A DNA stretch of 64,000 bases from Brevibacillus antibioticus (lineage in GTDB: Bacteria; Bacillota; Bacilli; Brevibacillales; Brevibacillaceae). Of this stretch, positions 35,779-46,300 are shown piece after piece. The position numbers and the translations under genes are program-made. Position 1 is the first letter of the stretch, and each line of letters begins with the position of its first letter. Under the pieces are notes generated by a model that did no database searches, had not been told where the DNA came from, and was given only the letters and a program-made list of their open reading frames with translations. Location of the stretch: positions 432,001 to 496,000 of the forward strand of contig NZ_SZNK01000001.1 of assembly GCF_005217615.1 (NCBI RefSeq), read 5' to 3'.

Positions 35779-35966
35779 GTGGATACCCCGTCGACAAGAT
35801 CTATGAGGAAGCCGCCTTCATCGCCTACTATTTTCACTGGCCTCATGACGAGATCATGTCGATGGAACACAAGGAACGGCGGCGCTGGTGTGAGGAGATA
35901 TCCGCCATCAATCGCAAGCAAAATGACGAACCCGAAAATGTTTTTGATGTGTTCAAGCGGAGGTGA
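35775..35966 (+). CDS. DUF6760 family small tail protein
   Basis: A 63-residue protein of the small DUF6760 type: Y-E-E-A-A-F-I-A-Y-Y-F-H-W-P-H-D-E-I and a following W-C-E-E-I helix. It overlaps the previous gene by ATGA, which recalls the coupled E/E' chaperone pair of phage P2 that prepares the tape measure; the two are otherwise not similar in sequence as far as I can see. Its own ribosome site is GGAGGGA. Confidence 0.75.
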   Translation: MSGYPVDKIYEEAAFIAYYFHWPHDEIMSMEHKERRRWCEEISAINRKQNDEPENVFDVFKRR

Positions 35967-35971
35967 TTCTG

Positions 35972-36436
35972 GTGTTCGCCAATGAGAATCCGTATTACAC
36001 TAACCTCCGATTTCGTGTGGACTTTCTTCCGTTTGGCTTGGAGATGGATGGCATCTGGGTCGCTGGATTTAGTGAAGTGTCCGGACTGGCGGTCGAAACA
36101 GAGTTGGAGGAGTACCAAGAGGGCGGCGTGAATCATTTCGTCCACAAGCTTCCGAAACGCAGCAAGTTTCCCAACCTGGTCTTCAAACGAGGGTTTGTGA
36201 GATCAAACGAGCTGTGGAGATGGTATGAGGAGTTCCACTTTGGTCCGCCGGAAAAGCGCAAACGCAAACAGGGAGCGATCATTCTGATGGACCCAAACGG
36301 AAATGACGTGGGGGCTTGGGCATTTGAAGGGGCTTATCCGGTCAAATGGGTTGGACCGGAGTTTCGGGCCACGCATGGAGAAGTGGCCATCGAGACATTG
36401 GAAATCGTGCATCACGGCTTAAAATCGTATTTTTAA
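35972..36436 (+). CDS. Tail tube protein 2 (gp19 family)
   Basis: A 154-residue paralogue of tube 1: N-L-R-F-R-V-D-F, F-S-E-V-S-G-L-A-V-E-T, and E-V-A-I-E-T-L-E-I-V-H-H-G-L. eCIS usually carry such a second tube-like protein that links the tube to the baseplate (Afp5-like). GTG at 35972 is the likely start, with GGAGGTG six bases upstream; an earlier GTG at 35963 lies inside that ribosome site. Confidence 0.92.
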   Translation: MFANENPYYTNLRFRVDFLPFGLEMDGIWVAGFSEVSGLAVETELEEYQEGGVNHFVHKLPKRSKFPNLVFKRGFVRSNELWRWYEEFHFGPPEKRKRKQGAIILMDPNGNDVGAWAFEGAYPVKWVGPEFRATHGEVAIETLEIVHHGLKSYF

Positions 36437-36469
36437 GCCTTATCCCGTCTGCAAGGAGCAAAAGAAACG

Positions 36470-39400
36470 ATGATAACGATCAAGGCGCTCCCACCTTCGC
36501 GTCGTCCATCACTGCTGCCAAGGGCGTCCAGCCAAGGGTTTGCACAGAGCATCATGCAGAAGTATCGGCACGCGGAAGGTCGCGATCCCGGCTACCTTGC
36601 TTTGATCCATCGTGATTTTTCGCCAAGTATCGGAGAGCAGGAAAACCACTTTCATCAAACCTTCATACATGTACGCATGCGAGTACAAGTGGACTCCTAC
36701 CTCGGATTGAATCGAGAAATGTTGACGAACGGACAGGCGGGTTTACCAGGGTCAAAAGAGCGTGCGGTGATCACGCAAGCATCGGGAGCAGGACGAAAAG
36801 TACGACCAGCTGCTTTCATACATGAGCTTTTTCGGAAGTGGGAGTCATCCAAATTAATCGGGAAGGTTTACCTGTCGCAGATCACAGTTGTCTCACATGG
36901 AAGAGATCGATATCGCTGGTCCAGGTATGTTCAATCTTCGGTTCAGCGAGGAGGCTCACTTGAGAAATGGCTGCCGCTTGGGCGGTTCAAAGAGCAGATA
37001 CACCCGGCCGATTTTGCCTCGCCTCTTTTGAAAGCAATGGTTTCAGACAGCAAGGAAACCGTCCGTGAAAGTTTTTGGACGCCTGAGACTCCCTATGTTT
37101 CGCCGGAATTATGGGTACAAACAGCACGAATGGGTGATTCTGGTGAACTCAGGAGCTTGCAATATGAACGTGAACGGATACGGACTGAATCAGCAACAGG
37201 AGTAGATGCGATTTCAATTCCACGTCTCAGAGCGACGCGTTTTGGCGAAGTCCGATTCGAACAATCTGGAGTCCGCTCCTTTTTGCAGTTGATCCGCAAA
37301 AGGATAGAACCAGAGATGGGGACGCGGTCTTTTCCTGATTTGCTAAAAAGATCAGAAGGACAGGCTGCGAGTTCATTCTTGGATCGCTCGGTGTGGACAG
37401 TGCAAGCCGGAATTGGTGGCAGAGACATCACGAGACGAATCGTTCATGAAAGTGAAAATATTCATTGGTCTGTAGCTTCCCAGCAGACTGAACTTTGGGG
37501 TCGCTGGTGGAAAAACCTGAGTCTGTACTGGCAGTATAGTCGAGAAACACCGCTACCAAGGACGATGATCGCGCATCCACGTCTACGTGTTCTACAGCCG
37601 ATTGTTTTCCCGAGAAGCCGCCAGCATTCGCAAGCAAAAAGCGAGTGGATGCTAGAAACACTGTCTGACGTTACTTTTATCCCATTGGAACAGAGGATAC
37701 TTCAGAGCAATGAGCTTTCGAGGATGTTCACGTCCTTAATGCCAAGCATGCTTCATCCAGCGGATACTGGTCGGACCAAACAACAGGCAGTAAGGGAACG
37801 GTTTAAGCAGCTGTTCCATTTGGCTAAACAGTTTTCTCAGGCAGAAAGCGAACGCGGGCTAGCGCAGAAGCAGCCGCATCGCATTACATTACACCCGTTG
37901 CAACTGCTTCCTTTCGAATCCAGCGCAACAAGGAATAAGCGGACATACGAGTTACTTCAACAACGGATATTACAGGAAGCCAGGTTGAACGAGAATGTCA
38001 GGGAGCAGTCCATTCGTTTTCGTTCAATCCATGAACAAACTCATTTTGGCAAAACGAGCGTGATTCCGGCGGTGTCTCGTGCTTCGTATCAACAGCTTGA
38101 CATGCTACAGCAAGAGTGGCGGACGGGGTTGTCACTACACGTTTTGCGCCCGGTGCAAGGGCTACCGTTTCAATTGCGAATGGCACAAGCTCGAACAGTT
38201 CCGCTTGTCTCGCAGTCAGTTGTCGGGAAGTCGACGGCTGCTTATTGGTTTAATAGGTTCCAGTCCGGCAATGATCCTGTTTTCTTTGAAAAACGAGGAT
38301 GGTTGAACCAGCCGTGGATGAAGGAATATCTTGCAACTTATAACGAAATCGAGCGTGAGCCAGCTGGTATAGCTAATACTGCACGGTTTGTATGGGAGCG
38401 CTTCGTGCCTGTCTTCCGTGTGAATCGCTTCGCCCCTATCTTCCACATAAATCGCAAACGCTTGCAAACGTTACAGAATCGTATCGTCAGTACTACCTAT
38501 CACAAGACGAACGGGAAGTCTGTGATGGAGTGGGAGCATCTTCAACAGATGGCGGCAAAACAGCTCAGAACAAAGGAGCTCCATACTACTAGATCTCATT
38601 TACTAAGGAACCTTCTGTATAAGCCGGAGAATCAATCTCTGCATCCTGCTGCAAGTACACCAGAAGGCATCTCCCAACTATTTTTCCAGCCAGCTATTCA
38701 TTTTCTGCAAAATAAGCACGTTTTCCAGATGTCGTACGAGATGGTACATCAGCTACTATCGTTTCAGGGTGGAAGGAACAAGCAGTCAGATGTCGCTTTC
38801 ACTTTTTCCAAGAATCAAGAAAAGTTCAGCCTGCCCGAACGAAAAGCGACGATCTCGATCGTACACGAGCATGAGCATAGTCCAATACGGCACACCGTCT
38901 TCCTAAATAATGAGCGGAGCATAAGTGGATCACTCGTTCATACTCGTCGTCATGATCAGGAGGCACTTTATTTCTGGCTGAAACGCTTTGGTCCTGCAAT
39001 GCTTCGTGCCACAGAGTGGATTGGACTTGGAGGAGCAGATCATCAGCGATTGTACAACACGTCTGCGAAGCCGCTTTCTATGAGTGAAGACGTCTTTGAC
39101 AGGAACTCATTGCGACGGATAGCTGCTGGATGGAGTGCGGAACTAGGACTTACGATCCTCTTGCAAAAAAGAGCGGGGCTGGCGGCTTTAACCGAGTTTG
39201 CAAAGCTCGCATCAACAAGTGGGTTTGCAAAGCTAGGCACCTCAAGCACAAGTAGGAAAGCTCCGCCAAGCAATGAAAAGCAATTGAATGATCGGTCAAG
39301 GTCTCGCGTGGGCGACAGCAATCCATTACGAGAAAACCGCCAATCTCGTGAAAGCCGCCGTTCCGGCTTCTTGCAGGAGACAGCCAGCTTGTGGACGAAC

Positions 39401-40327
39401 ATCGTTGCCCTACGTGTTCACCCCTATCTTCAATTCATGGAGCAAATCAGAAAAGCAATCCAGACTGATTTCCGGACGAAAGCATATGTACAGAACCATC
39501 ACGCACTCTCGACTGTTTTGAATCGACACGATGCACAAATGGTTGTTCAGAAACAATGGGGACTACCCCATAGCCTTTTGCATGGTCAAAGCATGTGGAC
39601 ACCCGACAGTTTCATGCATGAGAGTGGAAGAAGTCGTGCAATCGAGCCACTCCAACGAAAAGATCGAGTGAGCAGCTTGGAGGCATTATCTCACCACCAT
39701 CCAATCAGCTCGGTTCCACTCTCGAGAGAAACATCTATTGATTTTGTCTTGGACAGACTGCATGCCAGACAGCTTAGTCGCCGCAGACTTTTTCAACAAA
39801 CCAACCATGATCAGACTCAGACGGTCAACCAGAGGACACAGACGATCAACCGGCTAACGAGTGATAAGACACAGGAGCTCGAGGTTCGAGACATTAGACT
39901 TACGCCGCTCCAAAGACTAGGGCTATTCAATCTAAAGCCAACAGCATTGACGATGCAGTCTTCACTCCTGCAACGAATGCAACAAGCGCAAAGAACACCC
40001 GGAGAATCCGAGCAGCGTTCCCTGTCCGAAAACGCAACCCATATTCATCGCCGTGCGTTACGCAAAGAAGACAGCCACACAAGCCCTGTTGCTACCGTTC
40101 AGTCGCCACCGTCCATGGAGTATTTGCGAAAAGGCCTCCCTCCTCAAGAAACCGCAGTGCAGCAGGCGACAACACTTCCACCCCAGCGACAAGTCGATCT
40201 ACACGTGCAAGAGAGGACTGGCAATCAGACGTCGTTGTCCCTACAAGAGGTGGATCGATTGATGGATAAAATGATGAAGGAGCTGGACAAGCGCCTCACG
40301 CAAGAGCGGCAGCGACGAGGTCTATAG
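36470..40327 (+). CDS. 1285-residue basic, Gln/Arg-rich protein: candidate tape measure
   Basis: The largest protein of the locus and not recognised. It has no visible catalytic motif, membrane segment or signal peptide and few or no cysteines. It is rich in Arg, Gln, Ser and His and is probably elongated or partly disordered. It ends in an amphipathic helix (E-V-D-R-L-M-D-K-M-M-K-E-L-D-K-R-L) followed by Q-E-R-Q-R-R-G-L. Gene order is sheath, tube, two small assembly genes, tube 2, this gene, LysM protein, gpD; in phage P2 the tape-measure gene T occupies the matching place before U and D. A tape-measure role is therefore likely, but a large cargo or lumen protein is possible. ATG at 36470 follows AAGGAGCAAAAG. 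Confidence 0.7.
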   Translation: MITIKALPPSRRPSLLPRASSQGFAQSIMQKYRHAEGRDPGYLALIHRDFSPSIGEQENHFHQTFIHVRMRVQVDSYLGLNREMLTNGQAGLPGSKERAVITQASGAGRKVRPAAFIHELFRKWESSKLIGKVYLSQITVVSHGRDRYRWSRYVQSSVQRGGSLEKWLPLGRFKEQIHPADFASPLLKAMVSDSKETVRESFWTPETPYVSPELWVQTARMGDSGELRSLQYERERIRTESATGVDAISIPRLRATRFGEVRFEQSGVRSFLQLIRKRIEPEMGTRSFPDLLKRSEGQAASSFLDRSVWTVQAGIGGRDITRRIVHESENIHWSVASQQTELWGRWWKNLSLYWQYSRETPLPRTMIAHPRLRVLQPIVFPRSRQHSQAKSEWMLETLSDVTFIPLEQRILQSNELSRMFTSLMPSMLHPADTGRTKQQAVRERFKQLFHLAKQFSQAESERGLAQKQPHRITLHPLQLLPFESSATRNKRTYELLQQRILQEARLNENVREQSIRFRSIHEQTHFGKTSVIPAVSRASYQQLDMLQQEWRTGLSLHVLRPVQGLPFQLRMAQARTVPLVSQSVVGKSTAAYWFNRFQSGNDPVFFEKRGWLNQPWMKEYLATYNEIEREPAGIANTARFVWERFVPVFRVNRFAPIFHINRKRLQTLQNRIVSTTYHKTNGKSVMEWEHLQQMAAKQLRTKELHTTRSHLLRNLLYKPENQSLHPAASTPEGISQLFFQPAIHFLQNKHVFQMSYEMVHQLLSFQGGRNKQSDVAFTFSKNQEKFSLPERKATISIVHEHEHSPIRHTVFLNNERSISGSLVHTRRHDQEALYFWLKRFGPAMLRATEWIGLGGADHQRLYNTSAKPLSMSEDVFDRNSLRRIAAGWSAELGLTILLQKRAGLAALTEFAKLASTSGFAKLGTSSTSRKAPPSNEKQLNDRSRSRVGDSNPLRENRQSRESRRSGFLQETASLWTNIVALRVHPYLQFMEQIRKAIQTDFRTKAYVQNHHALSTVLNRHDAQMVVQKQWGLPHSLLHGQSMWTPDSFMHESGRSRAIEPLQRKDRVSSLEALSHHHPISSVPLSRETSIDFVLDRLHARQLSRRRLFQQTNHDQTQTVNQRTQTINRLTSDKTQELEVRDIRLTPLQRLGLFNLKPTALTMQSSLLQRMQQAQRTPGESEQRSLSENATHIHRRALRKEDSHTSPVATVQSPPSMEYLRKGLPPQETAVQQATTLPPQRQVDLHVQERTGNQTSLSLQEVDRLMDKMMKELDKRLTQERQRRGL

Positions 40328-40383
40328 CAAAAATTTCCGTACTCACAGACGACTATTTCTTCGGTAAAGAGAGGCAAAAGCCA

Positions 40384-41019
40384 ATGATGGGTCAGGAGAA
40401 AAAAGCCAAAATTTTAGTAGATCGCAACGGACAAGGCGACTTCAAGGAGAGTATTTCCGTTCTCTTTAACCCTTCGGAATACAAGGTAGATGCTTCCAAT
40501 AACTACTCATGGCAAAAGATATTGGGGCAATCGGTACCAGTCGGGATGTTCACGAGCGGTGATATCGAGACATTAACGGTCGACTTGTTTTTTGATACAT
40601 ACGAGGCTGGAGTAGATGTGCGTGCCTTCACGAATGAGGTGCTGGGACTGATGGCCGTAGAAAAGAAAATCAGTACGCCGCCCCTATGCAAATTCGTCTG
40701 GGACAGCTTTCAATTCACCGGTGTTGTCGAGAAGGTTTCGCAGCGGTTTACGATGTTTCTCGATCAAGGGACACCGGTACGAGCTACGTTAGGCGTCACC
40801 TTTAAAGGCACGAGCGTGAAAAAGTCTGCGGACGATATCGGAACTGCAAGAGAAAAAGTCGCACAACAAACGGTCAACCAAGGAGACCAACTGTACTTGA
40901 TGGCGTATCGCTCGTACAATGATGCGTCGAAATGGCGTAACATTGCGAACGCCAATCAAATTGACAATCCCAGACTTCTAAAACCGGCAAGTACCCTGCA
41001 AGTACCACTTGTGAGGTGA
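40384..41019 (+). CDS. LysM-containing baseplate protein (Afp7/Pvc7-like)
   Basis: A 211-residue protein. The N-terminal 140 residues match the CIS tube-baseplate adaptor (F-N-P-S-E-Y-K-V-D and F-D-T-Y-E-A-G-V-D-V-R). A LysM-like module closes it (D-Q-L-Y-L-M-A-Y ... W-R-N-I-A-N-A-N-Q-I-D-N-P). In PVC/Afp this protein joins the tube to the hub. ATG at 40384, with a second in-frame ATG directly after it. Confidence 0.88.
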   Translation: MMGQEKKAKILVDRNGQGDFKESISVLFNPSEYKVDASNNYSWQKILGQSVPVGMFTSGDIETLTVDLFFDTYEAGVDVRAFTNEVLGLMAVEKKISTPPLCKFVWDSFQFTGVVEKVSQRFTMFLDQGTPVRATLGVTFKGTSVKKSADDIGTAREKVAQQTVNQGDQLYLMAYRSYNDASKWRNIANANQIDNPRLLKPASTLQVPLVR

Positions 41020-41026
41020 CGAAGGA

Positions 41027-42142
41027 ATGAGCGAATTGAAATTGACGACAGACCGCCACTCCTTCGATGACCTGCGCCAAACGTACAACAACTTTCATTC
41101 GCCAGCCTTGGAAATACTCGTTGGAGGGAAAAAGCTGATCAGCCAGGTCGGTGTCGCCATTACCAAAGCGACGATCAACGCCAGCTTGGAAGGCAAAGCA
41201 GATACGTTCTCGTTTTCGGTAACCAATGCATTTGATACGGCAGCGTGGGAGTTCCGCTGGGTAGATGACTATTTGGTTCCTGGCAACGAAATTGAAATTC
41301 AGCTGGGCTATGGAACCGAGCTATCCAGCCTCTTCTACGGACATATTACAGCCGTTTCGTTTTCATGCGAGGAGACGCCTACCATAACGGTAAAAGGGAT
41401 GGACAAATCGTTCCTGCTAATGGTCGATAACAAGTCTACCGCCTGGAACAAAAAGAAATACAGCGATGTCGTGAAAGAGCTGGGACAAAAATACGGCTTG
41501 TCGACGCATGTGGATGATACGGTTCAGACAATCGAGACCATTACCAAGACGGTGTCCGAGACTGACTTTCAGTTTATCAATCGTCTTGCGAAAATTTGTA
41601 ATTACGACTTTTTTATCGTCGGGAAGAACTTGTATTTTCGTAAGCCACTGAGCAACATGACGCCGGTCCTCACCTTGATCTGGGGAGTCTCCTTGCGCAG
41701 CTTTTCCGTCGATGTCAACATTGCTTCTCAAGCCTCCTCCTATACGGTGCGATGGGTAGACAAGGACAAAACAACGGTGCTTCAGGAAGCGAAAGCAACA
41801 AGCGCAGATATCGGGAAGCTCGGGACGAATTCGAAGACAAGCGCTGATCTGCTGCGAGCAATCGGTGATTATTTTGATAAATACGAGTCTACGAAAAAGC
41901 TGGACTCACCTGAGGAGATAAAAGCAGTCGCCAAGGCACGCCTGAATCAACTCGCCATGAACCTTCTCGACGGCAACTGTGAGGCCATTGGTCTGCCAGA
42001 AATTCGTGCTGGCCGCTATATCATGCTTGAGGGCATGGGGAAAAAGCTGAGTCAGCCTTATTACATCACATCTGTCACACATACCATCGATGTGGCATCC
42101 GGCTATGTCACGACGTTTCAAGTGAAGGGAAATACGATATGA
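41027..42142 (+). CDS. Baseplate hub protein, phage late control D (gpD) family
   Basis: A 371-residue hub protein of the gpD/Afp8 family. Recognisable parts are F-S-F-S-V-T-N-A-F-D, the beta-barrel segment G-N-E-I-E-I-Q-L-G-Y-G, and F-I-N-R-L-A-K-I-C-N-Y-D-F. It forms the trimeric base on which the spike sits. It follows the LysM gene by seven bases, and its stop overlaps the next start (ATGA). Confidence 0.9.
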   Translation: MSELKLTTDRHSFDDLRQTYNNFHSPALEILVGGKKLISQVGVAITKATINASLEGKADTFSFSVTNAFDTAAWEFRWVDDYLVPGNEIEIQLGYGTELSSLFYGHITAVSFSCEETPTITVKGMDKSFLLMVDNKSTAWNKKKYSDVVKELGQKYGLSTHVDDTVQTIETITKTVSETDFQFINRLAKICNYDFFIVGKNLYFRKPLSNMTPVLTLIWGVSLRSFSVDVNIASQASSYTVRWVDKDKTTVLQEAKATSADIGKLGTNSKTSADLLRAIGDYFDKYESTKKLDSPEEIKAVAKARLNQLAMNLLDGNCEAIGLPEIRAGRYIMLEGMGKKLSQPYYITSVTHTIDVASGYVTTFQVKGNTI

Positions 42143-42864
42143 GCTTTGATCATTGGTTCTATCAGGATGAAATCACAGAAGAAGAACGGGCGAAGATCCA
42201 CGGTGTCATTGTCGGCGTTGTGACGAACAACGAAGACCCGGAAAAGCTCTCGCGGGTGAAGCTGAAGCTGCCTCTGGTTGATGACGAGCGGGAGACAGAC
42301 TGGGTGCGAATCGCCACGCTTTTTGCAGGAAAAGATCGCGGCAGCTTATTCATTCCGGAGGTAGGCGACGAGGTGCTGGTCGCATTTCACTGGGGAGATG
42401 TACGCGAGCCATTTGTGATCGGGATGTTATGGAATAAGGAAAACAAAGGCCCGGAAATGGGGGAGAAAAACAACATCCGAAAAATAACGACCCGAGCAGG
42501 CCATGAAGTGATTTTTGGCGATGATCCCAATGACGGGAAGATCACGATTGCCACGAAAAAAGGACAACAGGTGGAGCTGTCGGACAAGGATGAGAGTATT
42601 GTGCTGACGGAGAGCAGTGGAAACAACCAAATCTCCATCAAAGGCGGCAGCGCCAATGAAGTTACGGTGAAGAGCGGCTCAAGTACGATTACGTTGAATG
42701 CAAAAGGGCAAGTGACCATTCAGTCAGACACATCGCTGACAATCAAGTCCACCCAGCTGAATCTGGAGGCGCAGGGAGCCATGTCGATTAAAGCAGGAGC
42801 GTCCCTGAACATCAAATCTGACGGAATGGTTGCCATCAACGGTTCGGTGATCAAATTGAATTAA
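42139..42864 (+). CDS. Spike protein, phage baseplate gpV / VgrG-like
   Basis: A 241-residue protein with an OB-fold N-terminus (R-V-K-L-K-L-P-L-V-D, W-V-R-I-A-T, F-I-P-E-V-G-D-E-V-L-V-A-F-H-W-G-D), diagnostic for gpV/gp5/VgrG. The C-terminal half is a repetitive Ser/Thr/Gly-rich beta-helix (S-S-T-I-T-L-N-A-K-G-Q-V-T-I) ending V-I-K-L-N. It forms the central needle, onto which the DUF4280 protein probably fits as tip. Confidence 0.92.
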   Translation: MSFDHWFYQDEITEEERAKIHGVIVGVVTNNEDPEKLSRVKLKLPLVDDERETDWVRIATLFAGKDRGSLFIPEVGDEVLVAFHWGDVREPFVIGMLWNKENKGPEMGEKNNIRKITTRAGHEVIFGDDPNDGKITIATKKGQQVELSDKDESIVLTESSGNNQISIKGGSANEVTVKSGSSTITLNAKGQVTIQSDTSLTIKSTQLNLEAQGAMSIKAGASLNIKSDGMVAINGSVIKLN

Positions 42865-42880
42865 TTCATGGGGGGATTCC

Positions 42881-43282
42881 ATGCGGCAGCCATTCGGTGA
42901 AAAAGGATGGAAGTTCCCTATTCAGGTGGACCAGGCTACAGGCCGTATTCGTTTGTCCGACTACGAGGATGACATCGCAGAAGCCATTCGCATCATTCTT
43001 TCCACAGCAAAGGGAGAACGTGTGATGCGACCGAAATTCGGGAGCAGATTGCAAGGCTTCATGTTTGATGGCACGGACGGGACGAGTTTGGCTCTGCTCC
43101 AATCGGATATCGCAGAAGCGATCATGATCTGGGAACCGCGTGTGCGGGATGTGCAGGTGGAGGCCAAGGTCGACAAGACTCATTCCGAAACGGTGAACGT
43201 TACGATCAGTTATACGGTACGTGCGACAAACAAAGGACATCAGCTGTTGTATCCAGTTCACCGTCTCGGTCCACATGGATAG
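42881..43282 (+). CDS. Baseplate wedge protein gp25/W family
   Basis: A 133-residue gp25-like protein: Y-E-D-D-I-A-E-A-I-R-I-I-L-S-T-A-K-G-E-R-V-M-R-P-x-F-G-S and W-E-P-R-V-R-D-V-Q-V. This conserved lysozyme-related fold initiates sheath polymerisation at the baseplate. ATG at 42881 follows a GGGGGA sequence. Confidence 0.93.
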   Translation: MRQPFGEKGWKFPIQVDQATGRIRLSDYEDDIAEAIRIILSTAKGERVMRPKFGSRLQGFMFDGTDGTSLALLQSDIAEAIMIWEPRVRDVQVEAKVDKTHSETVNVTISYTVRATNKGHQLLYPVHRLGPHG

Positions 43283-43328
43283 CGAAAGAATCACAGTCGC
43301 GTGAAAAAAAGGAAGGGAGGTGGGTAAT

Positions 43329-46300
43329 GTGAAGCCACCTTTGGTCGATCCGCGGGATATGCAGGCAGTCATCCGAAAAATGCGCGAAATGGTGCCCTTC
43401 TACACACCGGAGTGGCGCTTTACGCCAGAAGATCCTGATGCAGGTACGGCTTTATTTTTCCTTTTCGCAGACATGCTAATGAATAATCGTGAGCGCTTGA
43501 ATCAAGTGCCGGAACGCAATTTTATCGCTTTTCTCAATATGCTCGGTGTCGGAATGGCTCAGGCACGACCAGCAGAAACCTTTTTGACATTTGAATTGAG
43601 TACAGGCGTGCAGAAGCCAGTGTGGATTCCGGCAGGGACAAAAGTTTCGGGACAGTCTTCCCTTGGCGATGAAGTGGTTTTTGAAACCGATCAGCCTATG
43701 CTGGCTACCCCCTCTCTCCCAACAGACCTGTTGTTTTCCAATGGCAGTCGAGACTTTTTAACAGATGCAACGAGTTGGCTTGGAACAAATGCACCGCTCC
43801 CTCTCTTTGACTGCAAGGTTTTGCCTAATCAGCAGGAGCATTGCTGGTATTTGGGGCATGAGGACTTGTTTTGTTTAGGGGAGAGTGCTTCGATCCAGCT
43901 CACGATGGTTTCCGATCAGGAACGCTACCTGGAATCCCTGCTAACAGAAAAGCTGACGAATCCGGAACTGGTCGAGTGGACGTATCTGTCAGAGGGCGAA
44001 TGGGTTTTGTTCGACAAGATCGAGGCGGATCAAAATCGGCTGCGCTTGGAAAAAACGCAGCGGAAAAAATGGGAGTCTAGTCACGTGCAAGGAATCGAAA
44101 ACCGTTGGCTCCGCTGTAGAGTGAAGCCAGGCATGATTCATGAGTGGATGAAAAATGGCGGGAGCACCTCCCTAACCCAAATCCAGCTGAAGACGGATTA
44201 TTTGCCAACAGATGATCCGGAGGGCCTTGCACCCGACATGCTTTTTTCCAATGATGTGCAGGTTTCAGGGAGTGGCTGCCTTGCATTTGGCGAGCAGCTC
44301 GCACCGTATGGCATGTTTTTTTTGTCCTGTGAGGAGGCGTTGACGAAGCCGGGAAGTACGGTTGCCCTTCGTTTTCGGATGAAGACGGTGGCTTATCCCG
44401 CTACGCATCTGTCACAACCGGAACCGAAATGGAAATGGATCATGAAGGAATCTTCCTTTGCCCCTCCTGCGACGACACCCGTCACGGTCAGTAAGGTGGT
44501 ATGGGAATACTGGAATGGCAGCGGATGGATGGTGCTCCTGTCAGGAGAGGATTGTGAGAAGCTGTTTGCTGGAACCGATTCAGATGAGGTGATTGTGATT
44601 GCCTTTTCGTGTCCAGATGATTTGCAGCCGACAACTGTGCAATCCCAGTTTGGTTATTGGATTCGTGTCAGAATTCTTCAGGTGGAGGGCTTATATGGTC
44701 CGAATCCTGTATACATGGCCCCGTGGCTGGAAGACATGCGCCTGACCTACTCGTACCGAGAGTCCCTGCATGAGCCGGAAGCGATTCTCACACAGAACGA
44801 CTTGGATTGGCAGCGACCTGTCGGTACAGGCAATGATCAGGGTAGCTTCCAGCCGTTTTTGCCATCCGAATGTTTGCATCCTGTTGTTTACTTTGGTTTT
44901 GAGCACCCACCATTACAAGGACCGCTCTCTTTCTACTTTTCTTTTCTACCCATGGAAGAATCCCCGGGGACTGCTCCGGTTGTGCAATGGGAATACAAGC
45001 GCGGAGATAAAGGAACAACGACTTGGGCCAAGCTGCAAACGATTGATCAGACCGCTGGCTTTACGGAAAGTGGCACCGTCCGTTTCGCTGGTCCTTTTGA
45101 TATGGAAAAAAGCAAACTGTTTGAGCGAGAGCGCTATTGGATTCGCGCCGTTAACGTAGACGATCGTCTTGGAGTAGGCGCTTCGGATGCACGATATCCC
45201 GTGCTAAGCGGCTTTTATCCGAATACGATACGAGCCATTCAGCAGGAGACGATTCGCAATGAAATGGCAGAGCGGATAGCAGAGGGACCACAAGCTGAGT
45301 ACAGACTCACCCGCCATCCCGTCATGGGCGAAGAGGTATGGGTAGATGAAACAGGCTTCTTTTTGCCTAGTGAACGAAAGAGCTGGCTGGAACATCCAGA
45401 AAATCGGGTGGAGATTCTCCACGATTCTGAAGGGAACGAGCAAAAATGCTGGGTTCTGTGGAAGCAAGTAGAGCATCTGCATGATTCTGGCCCGGATGAT
45501 CGCCATTACTGCTTGGAGAGTGCTACGGGAAAAATTTTGTTTGGCAATGGTCGACACGGTAGGGAGCTTCCACAAAACGGACTCGGTTCCGTGAGGGTGA
45601 CGTATAAGGTCGGAGGGGGAGCAGCAGGAAATCTTCCGGCCGGGCAATTGAATCAACTGGAACAATCGATTCCGTTTGTCCAAGCGCTCAGCAATCCGGT
45701 GCCTGCGATTGGGGGAAGCGATCGGGAAATGCTGACGGAAGCCTTGCAGCGCGGTCCTCAGACCATCAAGCATCGCTATCGAGCGGTAACGGCTGAGGAT
45801 TTCGAATGGCTCGTCCGTGAAGCGCAGCCGGGGATAGCCAAAGTGAAGTGTTTGCCGAATCGGAACAGCCGCCTGCAAAAAGAAGCAGGGCATGTCACTG
45901 TGATCGTATTGCCCGCAGCGGGATGCTTTGGCACACAATTTCTGGAGCTTCGGCGTTCTGTCACGAACTACTTGCTTACACATGCGGCAGCGACGGTAGC
46001 CTCCCCCGAGCGGATTCATGTTAGGGAGCCTGTCTACTTGGAAATTGCGGTGACAGCAGAGCTGGCAGTGGGATCTTTGGAGGAAATCGTTGAGGTGGAG
46101 TTGGAGACACTCGGCAAGCTCGCACAATTCCTTGACCCAATTTCAGGAAATCTGCATGGTGGGGGATGGGAAATAGGACAACGTGTGCACCCGTCGCTCT
46201 TGTTTGCCTTGTTGAAATCCGTAAAGGGCGTCCGCTTTGTGGATCATCTGACCTTGGCTGTATTTCGGACGGGAAATGGGCATCGAAAGGAACTACTCGT

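Noticed and set aside
45204..46127. A 307-codon minus-strand frame inside the first baseplate J gene
   Set aside because: Antisense to a well-supported gene, with no ribosome site and no recognisable domain.
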